Shown piece by piece: positions 33,301 to 47,475 of a DNA stretch of 64,000 nt. This DNA is from Siderastrea siderea (taxonomy: Eukaryota; Cnidaria; Anthozoa; Scleractinia; Rhizangiidae). The stretch is from assembly GCA_964030785.1 (NCBI GenBank), contig OZ034968.1, positions 63,441,899 to 63,505,898 of the forward strand. Reading direction: 5' to 3'. Below the pieces are notes generated by a model. The model was not told the DNA's origin. It worked only from the letters and a program-made list of their open reading frames with translations, and searched no databases. A program made the position numbers and the translations under genes. Numbering within the stretch: the first letter of the stretch is position 1; each line of letters opens with the position of its first letter.

Positions 33301-36300
33301 AGTAGAAATCATCTTCCCTGTTTCCATAGTGACAGAGATACAGAAACAGACTGTGGAAGTCTGGGAAGTCACTTAGGAAAAATGATAACACGGAAAATTT
33401 TTTTAACCATATCAAGAGTTATAGGTATGAGCTCACCCAAGAGGTGTGCATGTACTATTTAAAGTGTTATTTTCTACAATTAACATGACAGCATAATTTA
33501 ATGAAAATATTGAACTGATGTATACGTCTGTTATCTCCTTTAGACTTTCTTTTTTAATTTCCAATTGTCACCATTAGAACTGTTTGATGAAATTATCAGC
33601 TTTGAGGTAAGTGAATTAGAAGTTATTTTTGTCACCACTTAATACCTAAAACTTGTCTTTTACTAGCCAAGGAAAATTCTGCTGATCGTTATGACTCACA
33701 CTCTTTATTTATCATTCATTACAAATGATTTTATTTTGCACCCCTTTGCAATGTGTGCCTGCTCCTTTGGGTCTGCAAACTGAACTTGGCACCCCGAATC
33801 AGGCTTAATTGAATCATGGTTACCAAAAATTATACCCTTCCATTGTTCTCCCTCCCTTCAGGGTGCAAAATATATTATGGTCACTCAAGATACGAGCCCA
33901 AGCGGTGTAGCGGAAGTTTGGGACCTATATCTGTTTGGCCGAGCAAACAACCGGGAGTCTGGGGCAAGTGACCACGAAAAACAATAAGGGGAAAAAAAAC
34001 CCAAAAATGGGTATTTCTTGACCTGTCGTGACGGCGGGGTAATGATGCTTATAGGACTGTGTGTGGAGTCCGGTTTGGTCCGAATTGGACAACACAAAGC
34101 CCTGTTACCAATTAATCACATCTGTAACAAAATTTGAGAAAGAAAAAACTTTCTTGGGAAAGAAATGTACTGACTGACTTAATAGATAAATTATGAACTA
34201 TTTACAAATTATGCCTTAGGGTAGGAACCATAGGCCACTGACTACAAAGTTTTTAAGAGTCATTATTTGATGTACGTTATTTACGTACATTTAATACGTA
34301 CATTTATTTATGTACCTTTTTTAAATTTAAGTTGTAATGTTTTACTAAAACAGGTGTTTAATTCAAGGAAGCTGAGAGCAAATGCCATGATTGGCTATTT
34401 CAAGGTAAATTTGTGGATTGCATACCCAACTTGTACAGGGGCTTAAAATAATATACTTTTCATGCAGTCCCTTTTCCTGTGATTAATTTTGTCCCATTCC
34501 ACCATTCAGGATTCTTATCCTTATCTTGTGTTGGCATAGTGCAAAGGACCTAGTGTTGCATAATTCCCCATTCTTTCATACAGCTTCCTAGGAAAGATTT
34601 GATTCCTAAATGTAAAATATAGCAACGATAATCCCACTAGTACCTCATCATCATCGTCATCGCCACTGCCGTCATCGTTGCCACCATCATCAGCACCATA
34701 ACCATCTTTATCACCACCACTGTTATCGCCATCATCATCCTCATCATCTCATCACCATCATTATCATTGTCATAATAGTTCCTTTTCTGCCCTCAAAATG
34801 TCTAGAATTTACATCCTGTAGCAATTTTATGCCTATTTTTCATAGCTTGTTAAAATGTGCATAAAGTTTACAATCATAACTTTGTGTATACTTAAGGAGT
34901 TCACTTAGATTTGCATGAATTAGCATCAAACAAAAGTGGGCTTGGAAAAATAGCATCATCACAGGACTTTAAAAAAACAATAGGATGTTTGGGATGACAG
35001 GGCAAGGCACTGCTTAGCTTTGTCACCACCCATGCAAAATAAAAGTGGATTGCACATGTGATCACACATTTTATTATTGCATGGGCAGACACTAATTACA
35101 TTTTTGAAGACCAGTGGCCATCATAAAGATGCAAGCGTGATACTTCTAGAGTGTTGTTATTATTGTTTTACTTCCTCATCACATCTTGATTTCCTTTACA
35201 GAGTGACATTGGCTTTTTCTATGATGAACCATGTAAGTAGAAATTAAAGTGATACTAGATTGATAGGGGAAGTTACTATGACCAGTGGTCTTGAGGTTAA
35301 TGTGTCCATGACCTTTTGACCTGAAGATTGATGTATCAAGGCTGGTCTTTGTTGCCATTTCATTTGCTTGCCATAAATTTATTTAAACTTCAATTATCAG
35401 TGTATTATAATGGAAAAAAAATTGCAAAGTCATTATTATAGTATTTGACGTGGAAATGTCATTGTAGAGCTCTGAAAGGATAATCTTTAAAGTTGCCCAA
35501 ATTAATTGACTAACAGAGAGATTAATATATTATATTGTCTCATGTTCAGTGTTTTGTGTATTTTTGAGCTTTATGGTGTTTCTTTTTATCGCAGCTCATG
35601 CTGTTTTGAGGAAGTGGGTTCTGCTTACTGATCCAGATGACAAGATGGCAGGAGTTAAGGTAAGGAACTTAGCATTTACAGGCAGAGACAAACCTGACTG
35701 CTTTGAGTCACTTTCCACATCTACAGGGGGGGAGGGGGAGGTGGGGAGGGCTGTCAGTTGTGGTGTCATCTGGCTGTTGACAAATAAATGTTGCACTTTA
35801 AGCCTAATAATAAACCTATCAAGTAGGATGAATGCTTTCGCAGACATGTGGCTCCTTTTAGCTTGTGTTCTTGATTACAACAATATTGTAACCTCTGGCA
35901 GATTGCATTGAGATGCCAGTCTTTGTGTATCTGAAATGTTATGCAGAATATGTGATACAAATATCCCAAACTTATATACTTGTTTATCTGGGAGAATTGG
36001 TGTGTCTGAGGCCTTGAGACAGGACGATTTGGCAGATAAATCCAGTGATTTTTCTAAAAGTGTTTTCAGGTAGGAGAACACTTGTCACTGAGTTACTCAT
36101 GGCCCTGGCTATACATTTGAACTGCTAGCAAGCGGTTTTCTCCTAAATTAGAATGCACTGAGGAAACCCAATTGTTGTAACCTTCAGTGATTAGAGGACA
36201 CTTTCCAGTAGGGTACATAAGTTTTTCCTGAGGTTTTCTTTGTAGGAGGAAATTGACTATATGCACGACTTATTTCACACTTTAAATTGTAGGGTCATTG

Positions 36301-39300
36301 CAGTATATATTAATAATAACAAGTTGAAATAGCTACCTGAAGGTAAAAATATAGAGTAAGAATATTTAGCATAACTTACAACATAGTACACAAATATGCC
36401 TCATTGTATCTTAGTCTAGTCAACAATTATTAGACTGCAAGCTGGAGGTTTCTTATTTAATTGGCTGATAGCTGGTACCAGGCATATCTGCTGAGGGTGA
36501 AGTTCTGAGCTACATGCAAAAATATCTAACAGCCACTATAAACCAAGAGTAAGCAGTCAAATTGTTTTTATATAACTCTGCCTGATAGACCTAGCAAAAA
36601 TAATTTCAGAGAAAACGGTTTTCTTTCTTTGTTTCATTTCTAAAATAATTCTTTTTGTGGGAGTTTTGTTTTGTGCCTTGTCTGAGGACAGTCTGTCAAA
36701 TTAGGCTGATGCTGCTGGGGCAGTTTTGAGTCAGTCACTGGGTTATGCTTAAAAGAGATCATTATCTTACCTGAATATCTTGTTGATTAGTGGATAGAAT
36801 ACAAGATCAAGCAGTCCATTTGTGTTATCATGCCTGAGCTACCTAACTATTAAATGTAGACTGTAGAGTGCACATTTAATGAGACATATTAGTCAATTAT
36901 GTGTAATTGGTTTTGTGTGAAAAATGTGGACAAAGGACTACAGTCAGTATATACTGCCAGGGCTGGCTACACTTGATCAAGATGGAGCCTGCTTGGCCAA
37001 TTGTACTCCTGCAACTGAAGTAGTTCTTTAGTGGTTCTTGGGTTGTACCAGCAGTTGTTAAAAATGAAATCAAAAGGTCCTGTTGCACTTATTTCTGGCA
37101 GGGAGAATTTACTTTGTTTTCATGATCAACAATCTCGGACATGTTTGTTGGAACATTTTCTCTGGCTGCCTCCCCAGTGTTGATAACAATGACTTGATTC
37201 ACTCAGCATTGAGGGGAAGGGAGAGGTACTGGTGCATATTGATGTGAATTGTGACAGAGATAAGTGTTCCAATGCAATGTGCTTGAAGCAATGTAGAACT
37301 GTTTCATTTTTCCAGTAGCTATTCATAGGCCTAAAAATCATGGTAGTCAAATATGTTGATGAGTATCAAATGTTTACTGTAGAATTTAAAAAATATCCTC
37401 CCTCCCTGATAGTACCATACCTTTCTATTAATTCCCTAAAGTAACAACCGCTTTGAATGTAATGCCCCCACCCTTCCCCGCACAAAGTTAAATGGTCCAA
37501 CCAAAAATACCATGGTGATGACTATATACTCCAAAGAAGCAACAATATTGTATTCCCACATGTTACATACTGGTTCTATTGTGAATGACAAACCTTTCCT
37601 ATTGAGTATGTTGCCTTTAAATGTTGCATGCTTATGAGAATCCATGAGATGGCCTTTTAATTATTAAAATGACAAAAACGTTTTTTGTGGTCATATTGCT
37701 CACATATTTTAATAGCTGTCTGAAATTATTGGCCTCCTTAGGCCTGCAATTTCAGAAGTAATAGGGAGTCTATGGTAATTATATAGCTACTATTATAATT
37801 CTTAAAAATTTTGCAAAAGTGAAAGATGTGAAGTGTTGACTTCTAGTTTTAATGGTCTTTGCATTAGTCTTTAAATTTTCTGTAGCTATACATCAAGGTC
37901 TTTATCAGCCATTTAAGCCATTATAATATCTAAAGATTGTTATTGAAGAACTTTGTTAGGTGTAGTTGATTTGGCGATTAGTGTGATTTGGCACTTGTGA
38001 AGTTTGGTCAGACAATTTGTGATGGTTATTTTCCTATAGCTTTGTAAATTTTGTTGGTGTTGTAAATTCATGTACTCATTGTACAAGTGACTAATTGAAA
38101 TGTCAGGATGAGGATGAGGAAGACGAAACTGCAGCTACAGGGAAGTCACGAGGAGCGACTGGCAGAAAAATGGGCGGAATTCCAGCAGTAATTATTCCAA
38201 AGTTATTTATATTTTCGCTAGTTGTTGGTTCCTTACATGTTCTTGAAATCTTTCAACACTAACAATCACAGAATTTTGCAACTTAAAAAATAAACTATTA
38301 AAAATAAATCAGGCTAAATTTGATTCTGACACCAGTCTGTGATCTACTAATTATTTATTAATTTTTTAAAGCAGAGAAATCAATACAATCACTTTTGGGC
38401 TTATTAAATTTGAATTTTTTTACATAACAAGTAATTTATCATTTAGAAAAAACAGCACTCTTTCCTTTTTTCACGACCAAATTTCTGTTTTTGTTGGATT
38501 TGCTATGAAATGGAATGTCAGTTGCCACAGTGGTACAATAATTTGTTAAAAAAAGGAGAACTGCACGAGATGAAGTAGTGACTACGTATATACACAGATA
38601 ACACTATTGAAAAAAAGCTGGAATACCAATAAAAGACTGAAATTAACGAGAAAATAATTTTACTCCCTCTACCCTTTCCTTAGATACATGTAGTAAATTA
38701 TTGCAAATTATCTAACAATTTGCAATCAGAAATATGTTAAAAGGCTTCAAAATCTCTTAAAACCCATGACACCTTTTACTAAACTATTATAAATTCACCA
38801 AGTTAATATTACTTTAGTATGGTACAGTGTATCAGAGGAAATTCTTGGACAAGTTCATCATTTAAAGAAGACAAAATGTGGTACATTAATTAGATCACTT
38901 TTAAATGTTTCAACAATTAACTAACATATTTGTTTAGAATAACTTGTGTATGATTTATGTTGTCATTAATTTCTATTTGCAATATGGAAAACTTATAGTT
39001 GTTCTGACTTATAAAAAAGATGTATATAGTATAGCTAACAGGTACATTAATCTTAAGGTGGTTGAAATTATTTTGTTTTACTTCAAAACAAGTTTTTTTT
39101 GTACAGTCTCTTATGATTTATTGTTATAAAAATTTAACTTTACTTAGACATCAATTATAAATGTTTACGAACACAAAGTCAAGCAAAAGCCAACAATATA
39201 CAAAGTGAAAATGTTTCATGTACGTGTATGTAGCTTAATGATGCTATCATGATGAACCAAAACATTTCCCCTCTTTATTGTTCGGGTTTTGCGTGTCTTT

Positions 39301-42300
39301 AATTTACGCAATAAGGGTATATTTACAAGTTTTCTAATATTTAGAAGTAACTGAATGTATTGAATTTAGCATTCTATAATAAAATACTGACAGATATTAG
39401 ATGTATTTAACAAATAAATAAAGGTACCAAAACCAGTCAAAGTCAGCCAAAAATTGAAGAAACTGATAATTTAAGCAAATAACTTTAACTGGTAAATACG
39501 TTTTCATTATGCAGCTTAAATTTGTAGTATGCATGTTCATTTTTGGAAAGCCATTAAACTGCTACACATGTATAAAATATTATATGTATATTAATGCTGT
39601 ATCTTGTATCCTTGAATTAAAGAAATTAGACAGACTGTCCATAATTTATGTAAAACGTTAAAATGTAAATACAAAATTATGATGAGTACCAAAAGTCCCG
39701 TTGTAAATACTGATATGTTAAATAATGCTTTCTTATTGACATGTATACAAAATTGATACCCACTGTTTCCAAAATAACCATTAGTGTTTTATCAGGCCTA
39801 AAAGTGTGGGGTTAAAAGGTGACGATAAAAGGAAAGGTATTGTGGTCATTATATATAAAGTTTATAATTAAAAAAATTGTACAGTTTGATTTCTGTAACT
39901 TAAGTACCACTCTAGATAAAAATAGTGAATTTTAAATAATCTCGAAGTTGAAACGTTGTATTGGAGTTAAAAGTGATTGACTGACACAACTGAATTTCTA
40001 AATTGTGGTTTGCATTACCTAAAGCTTAAGTGCCCTTGATTTTGGTAGTTGCACTGTAACATAAAGAATTATAACAAGGTTTGATTTAGGAGAGTTATTG
40101 ATTTTCTCATCATGAACTCTAAATGGGTTAAATTTGACCTTGGGATGTAAAGATCTTAAAAATAAAGAATACAAACAATAACATTGCTTCTTTTTGTCAC
40201 TAACGTTATGGCTTGTATTTCTGTTGTCTTTGATATCTGTGACAATATGCTCCCTCTCACTTCATTTCATTTTTCCTCCAACTGTTCTGAGTTTTATTGT
40301 TTTTTCTTCATATTAAATAATTTCCATTTTTGACAGTAAATTATTGGTTATTTTCTAGGGTTACCTCAAAGTGACTGTCATGGTGCTTGGCCCCGGTGAT
40401 GAAGCTCCAGTGAGTTTGCTTGCATTTCTGGTTTGGTTTTTTGAAAGTTCACGAAAAGTTATGGAAAACATATTCTTTGTACTGGAATCACCGTTTTAAT
40501 CCTTTCTTGTATATCATTTTTATTTGCAGATCAAATCTACCTTTAGGGGCTTGGCATAAACGTTTTTGTTTTACACACGTTTATTCCGTATTTTACTTAC
40601 TTGTATTTTACTAGTATATTCAGATTGGTGGTTATTTAGGCTTTCATGATCTCATTCAGCTTTTTAAATAGTGAATTATAACTTTACTTCATTGAAAAAG
40701 AGGATAATTATGTCTTTTTGCAGTCATCCTCAAAAAGTGTAACAGAAGATGACACAGATGACATAGAATCGTGAGTTTTAATTCAAGCCATTTTAAACGT
40801 TATCTGGCCACTAACATTAGCATAGTCTTGTCCTTGTGGGGAGTGGTAAGTGTGTTCTGTCTTGTCTTTCTGTTCTATTCAGTATAGTCTTTCTGCACAG
40901 CTGTTTTAGTCTTTCAAGTCTTTTCAGTCTTTTTTAGGCCTTGTTCTTGTCTAGTTAGTCTTTTTAGTCCTCTTTCTTGTCTAGTCAGTCTACCCTAGTC
41001 CTTCCTTTAGTCTAGTCAGTTTTGACGATACTTTCCAGTCGTTCTTTGCTATTCGTTGTCTATATGTTCACTCCACTCAGTTTACCTTATAGTTTCTAGT
41101 CTCCCTTTCTGCTCTATTCAGTCTAGTCCATTCTGTCTGTTGTAAATGTTCAGGTCTTGCATTCCTTGAGCAGCCATTTTAGTGTAGTCAGTTTGATGCT
41201 TTTAACACATAAGTATCTGAATCAAAGCTGACTGGTATGCCTAGTGATTGAGAAACCGTAGATAAGATGATAATACTAATAATTATATATTGCGTAGCAT
41301 CTTGAAGGAGAAAATTATTATTGATTTTGGGCGGTATTATTTAGGGGTATAGTTTGTAAGATAAGGACAGTACAGTTTGTCTTAGTCTTTCATCATCTGA
41401 CAAACTATAGCGTCTAAAACAATTGCTCAATAATATTTTACTGAGAAACCATAGCCCTATTAGCGGTGAGTACATAAAAACTAATATTCGTCCTGGAAGA
41501 TGAAGTGTTGGTGATTAGTGAACATAAAATTTATTGTTTTTCGTTAGTAACCTGCTTCAACCTTCTGGTGTGATGTTGCGCCCGGCAGTGTTCTCGCTAA
41601 AAATCTACAGAGCGGAAGACATCCCACAGAGTGAGTGTACCAAAATTTGCACACTTGTTGTGGCATTTCATAACTGCCATTCATACATTGTCTGTAAATA
41701 TACTTGACACAGTTTATCTCAATTGTTGGCAGTTTCTGTTAATTTACGGGGTAGTGTGTTTTTTGTGCATAATGAGGATGTTGTTACAACAATGAACATT
41801 ATTTTCAGTACAGGCGACTATAATGGTTTATTTTATGTTTTAGTGGACTCTGGATTCTTTGAAGGAGTGAAAAAAGTTCTTCATGTCGGAGAGGTAGAGT
41901 ATCGTAGTTTTCTTTACTTGGGCGCGCTTTAACGACAGCTTGAGTTACAAGTACTAGGTAAACTTAAAGCAATGTTAGTGTTTGCCTATCTGATAACGTG
42001 TTTTCTTACAGAAGAGTCTTGTCTCTTTCTTCAGTCCCTTCACTGAGTTGTATTCATCACGCGTTGTGCATGTTTAAGCCTGTATTGAACTCAAACCCTA
42101 GTTAATAAAAGAATCTGGTTATGAAGCTCAGCAAAGTCCTTTGTGTTATGTTTTTGTTACCGTTTTTAGCCTTGACGGTGCACAAACAACAATAGGTTTT
42201 GAATTTTGCATGAGCAAAGAACCAATAAATATGTCACTGTTAAGTTATTCAGCCACAGTGTGCGAACGTAAAACAAAAGATCGTGCACTTTCGTAGAACT

Positions 42301-45300
42301 TTCAACATAAATTGCAGCACCTTTGTTATGGCCTTTGAAACTTGCAAGGTTTCATAACCAGTCCCTCGAGTAACTATGCTCAAACCAAGTTGATTTCTTA
42401 AAATGATTCTGTTTCTCCTTTTACAGGAGCAGAAAGAACTTGTGGACCCGTATCTCTCCTTTAGCTTTGCTGGAAGAAAGGTGAACGCAATAGGACATTT
42501 GCACGATAGCGTCATGTGACTGCAACTACCGGAATTCATTTCGTTTCTCCTTTCTTAATAAAAGTTTGTAACCCCAGTGAGGTTTAAATAACAATGACAC
42601 TAATTTGCACAAGAAAAGAACAAACTGAAGGATTGTGGTAGTTGTAGTCAAATGACGACATCGTGCAAATATCCAATTAACAGTGGTAGTTGTTGGTAGA
42701 GTTATAGAAGGCAATTAAACGTTTTAAGTGATTTCGACGCTGTCCTGTTTTGCTCCAGATTTAGTGTTAAGTAAATTGAATATTAATCCTTTGCATAAGT
42801 GCGTATAAAAATTAAAGGATAAATATATTTTTTCACCAGGCAAAGACCAGAGTACATTACAACTCAGATCATCCGGAGTTTAACCAAGAACTCAATGTAC
42901 AGTTCAAGGTGAGCGCCTATTTGTTGAATGCTTTCTTATCCCTTTAAACCCTGAAATGAAAGTGCATATTCTCCTTACTGTTCTCCATGCATTTGTTGTG
43001 GAACTAATTAGGAGAATTTGTCTAAATATCAATTAAGGCATCTTATCCTTGGTGATTATTTCCTTAATTCTCATCACTTGAATGTTTGAATAAGTAGTGA
43101 TGATGTAGAGAGAAATTTCATTTTCGTCACAGTCAGGCTGTCCTGACAAGTAGCTCCCACTCACATTGGTTTGATTTTCTTTATTTGCAGTTTCCATCCA
43201 TGTGTGAGAGGCTTAAACTCCAGATATTTGACTGGTAAGGATTGACAATTCAGAATCAAATATAAAGGCCTTCTTGTTACTGCTCTTGTTTTGTTATTTT
43301 GCTGTTTGTGATATTAACAACAAAACTCTGTCTTCGAATAAGACAGTCAAGTCTACTTAGCGCGTGAAATATAGTATAGTATAAGGGCGCGTTTTTTTAT
43401 TCACAATTCTGGAATGAGAATGGCCAGAATGTAAAATACGCGCGTTTTTTTATTCCGCATTCCTATTCCGGAATGGACAGAACGCCATTCCATCCAATCT
43501 GCTCCCAAGGGCAGAATGAACAGAATGTTGCGAATGAAAATCCAAGATGGCGGACGGCGAGATGAGCGCTGCGGATTCAAATACGTCTCTACCGGAGAAA
43601 AAATCAGGTTACACTTTTGGACACAATGAAACATTGCTTCTAATTTCATTGTACCAAAAGTACGAGGTTTTTTTCAGTGATGTTTCGTACAAGAAAAAGG
43701 CAGGACCAGGACCGCGCATCTCAACGGGCGTTTTTTATGCAGACAATCCGAATTATTCCTAGCATTCCGTACCAACCATTCTTATTCCAGAATTGTGGAT
43801 AAAAAAACGCGCCCTAAGTTAGTATATGATTCTGAAATTTTTGTTTTTGAACAACTAGCAGCTTTTCTGTTAACACACAACTAGTACATTACTCGTGATT
43901 CTGTACGCCCTAATACTAGTATGCCCCGAATTCCCGCTATTTCACAGTCCTTAAGCCATCAATTTCTTTAGCATTCTCTTTTGTAGAGTCCGATTACACT
44001 TATGCAATATTATTTTCATCTAGGGATCGACTGACGGCTGATGATTGTGTTGGCACAGCTTTCTTGCCAATATCTGCTATCTCTGGACAGGGTGACGATG
44101 GTGTGTGTTGAAATCTTAAAGATTTTTTGTACGGTTGGGGGTAGATAGTAAAGCCCCATGCACACGAGAAAATTTTCTTTGACAAATTTTATATGGCAAA
44201 TGTTATTTGCTCATGTAGATGACAAATGAAAACTGGAAAGAAAATTTCTCAAATGGATCGTCAGAGAAAATTTGTCAAAGATTTGTGGAAAATTAGTTCC
44301 CAGATCCTCCGCGCCCGCTTTTTGTGAAATTTTTTATCGGGCTTAGCCAAGTGATTTAGCCGATTTAGGCAATATCTTTTGTTTGCTTTTAGAAACATTT
44401 CGACGCTACGAGCCTCCATTTTCCATGGTCCATGCGAACTCACTGTTTTTCTGTTCCACATTTTCAGCTGCATGGTGAATAACTACTGCTACCAATTTGA
44501 CTTGCGTTTACATAAAAAAAAAAACAGCTTTTGCTTTTTGGCGCTTGCTGTTCCGCTGTCCAAAAGCCATTGCCGGCGCACAAATAAGGATATTTGTCAA
44601 AGAAAATGTGATCCCGAATGTACACGGTCAAATCATTTGTCATAGCAAATTGCTCGTGTGCGTGGGGCTTACATATAAGTGGTTTCAATAGCACGCAGCT
44701 TCTGGCAGTGTGTGGTGATCTATTTGAACTTAATAAGCCCTATACTTTGACTTGATTTTGACTTACATGCTTATAACAATTGTCTTGGATCTTCAAAATG
44801 CCTTGGGTTCCAGTGTTCTTGAAAAAAGTTCTTCGAAAGTTCTTGAATCCCTGGTGGGAGAAGACACAAGTTGCAGGGGTTAACTCAATGAATAAAATGA
44901 TGTGGAAGTGCTTGTAGAATTAAGATTTCACATCCTTAAAGTACCTCGTATTAAGAAGAATCACGAAGATTCATTACTATCCTCAGGAACTCAGTTATTT
45001 ATCTGGAGAGTTTATTGATTAGTGTGACTGATAGTGAGGCCTGTGTGCAAAAAAAAGGCAAAGACATCCAGACTCAGTCTTTCCAATCGCTCATGAGTAG
45101 GGTCAAAATACTTCCTGGTAGTTCGCAAAATTATAATGATATGTTCTGTTTCTGTTTATTTACAGGCTTTCTCCCGTTGTTTGGTCCTTGTTTCATCAAT
45201 TTCTATGGCTCAACAAGAGAGTACTCCGATCTCCCTGACGAATATGATGACCTAAATTTGGGAATTGTGAGTGTTAGCAGTTAATGTTGAGGTGTATTCC

Positions 45301-47438
45301 AGTGGCTTTATTTTACAATAACACTCCGTCACAACTAATGCGTTTTGGAAAACGCACACATCTTGGAAGTGTTTTCGCCTATCGTCCACACTAAAACGAT
45401 CGAAAACGCATATGAAAACAGAGACTTTAGAAAACGGTTTTGAACGTGGTGACTTATGGGAACGTATCGCTTTGAAAATGCATCGTTTTCAGTCTGGACG
45501 GTGAAAGTGCTGGTCATGAACAATTCTTCCCTTCTTAACATGATGAATGAAATAAAATGTTGTTTTGCCCCTGGAAAGAGGCGTGATGAATCACCAGGTC
45601 CCAGGCAACAATGATAGAGGGGAGGCGGTGGAAAATCATTTCTTTGATGTTGTTCTCGTTATCAGTCAGGGAAATAGACAACTATAAATGCATTTTTTGT
45701 TCGTCTTAACTGTTGTTGTCGAGTGTAGTAGTTGTTTGAAGCACAGAAGCACCTTTTAAAATAATTGATTTGCTGGTGTCTTATTTTAGGGTGAAGGAGT
45801 TGCGTACAGAGGTAGAGCACTAGTGGAATTAGAAACTAAACTGGGACCATCTTCGAAAGAACCATCCGAGGACCTTCAGAGTCATGAGATTATACAAGTG
45901 CAGGTGCAGTCATGAGTGGTGTCCTAACTGTGTGAATCCTACATGCGTGAATAGTTTGATTTGCCTTTCACACGTTGACTGTGCTGCAGCCAGTCACGAG
46001 GAAATCAAACCACGAGCACGAGAAAAAATTTTTACCACAAATCAAAATAGCTATTGTCACTCTTAGACATCAACCTTCGTTCAAAGAAAAAAACTAAATA
46101 AATAAAAAAGAAAAGAAACGTTCGGACGTTAGTAGTATAGTCTGCATGTTTTTATCCCCTTTTTGTGAACTCTCATTAACGTCTTTATGGAATGCGGTTC
46201 AGAACCTGTTGGTAAGTTGAAAAATAAAAAATATAGTAATGTCTGTGACGACATAGACATCAATGTATTCCACAAAAAAGTTAGAGGATCTGCAAAAAGG
46301 GGATTAAAGCATGCATAATATACTACTGACATTTTAAAGGCACATCTCAGACATTTTTTTGATAACTGAAACCCCTGTAAAAAGAATAAAATAGTCATTG
46401 TAATACCTACAGATGAGTGATTTACAGGACTCAACTTTGCCTGTTAATTGTGCACATACCCGCAGTAAAGCTAGCAGCAGTTTACAATCGGTTGTAACTA
46501 AGCCATTGTTTAACTAAGCGGTTGTAACTAAGCCATTCAGGCAAAAAAGATTACATTCTAAATGAAGCACTCGTGAAGACTTATTTTAGAGCACAAATAG
46601 GGTGTTAAGACTGATAAGTTTCAGTCGTTTTATTAACGTGGTGTTTAATGTTAACTTCATCCCAGTAGAAAAGGCTTTTTTTACAGTTTTTGGAGACTTT
46701 TATGTCCGGTTGCTTCATGTGTTTGGACGTTAAGATGTGTCCGAAATTTAAATCATAATGTCTAAGATTTTTCAAAGTTTAAGTATGTCACAACGGTCAA
46801 GTTTTCTGTCATATTATTGCGTGCATGTGTTCACATTTCAGAAAATATTGATTAGTTCGAGTGTGCATCTCTAAGAAAGTATGCACATTAATTAGCGGTG
46901 GACACACTTCACCCACATCATATTCTTTAATGTTTCTACCCTCCAGCCTTACTTACGCAGACGTAAATTCAAGCTCTATGCCTGTTTCTTGGAAGCCACC
47001 ATGGTGTCATCCACAGATGGTCCGGTAGAGTTTGAAGTTAGCATAGGTTGGTGATTTTTAAGATGTCATTTAACAATCTTTTTGACAAATGTTTTCGGTT
47101 ATTCTCTTTATTGAAACTACTGTTACTCAGCCAGCAGAACTAAATATCTTACTAATACAAATGGGGATGCGTGACTAGTACCAATGGAATACACTACCTA
47201 TTGAGCTGGGAAAGAAAGAGTCCGTCAGATGTTTCAGGAACGCTTTAAGGAAACGTTTTTTTAGAAAACCACAGATTTTTGCCACATTTTAATCCATCTT
47301 TTTAGAAGTTTAGGTTTTTTGTGTTTATTGTAATTTATAGATTAGCGAGGGCCACAAGTTTATTTATAGTGTTGTTCACTATTACGTGTTGACCCTCCTT
47401 GAATAAAGGCTTTATTATTATTATTATTATTATTGTTA

Positions 47439-47475
<37 letters not shown>

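Noticed and set aside
45884..46066. Extension of exon 22 through a Cys-containing frame ([15 protein letters not shown])
   Set aside because: It is out of frame with the ferlin reading. Exon 22 ends cleanly at CAG|GTGCAG and joins PYLRRRK of exon 23 in frame.
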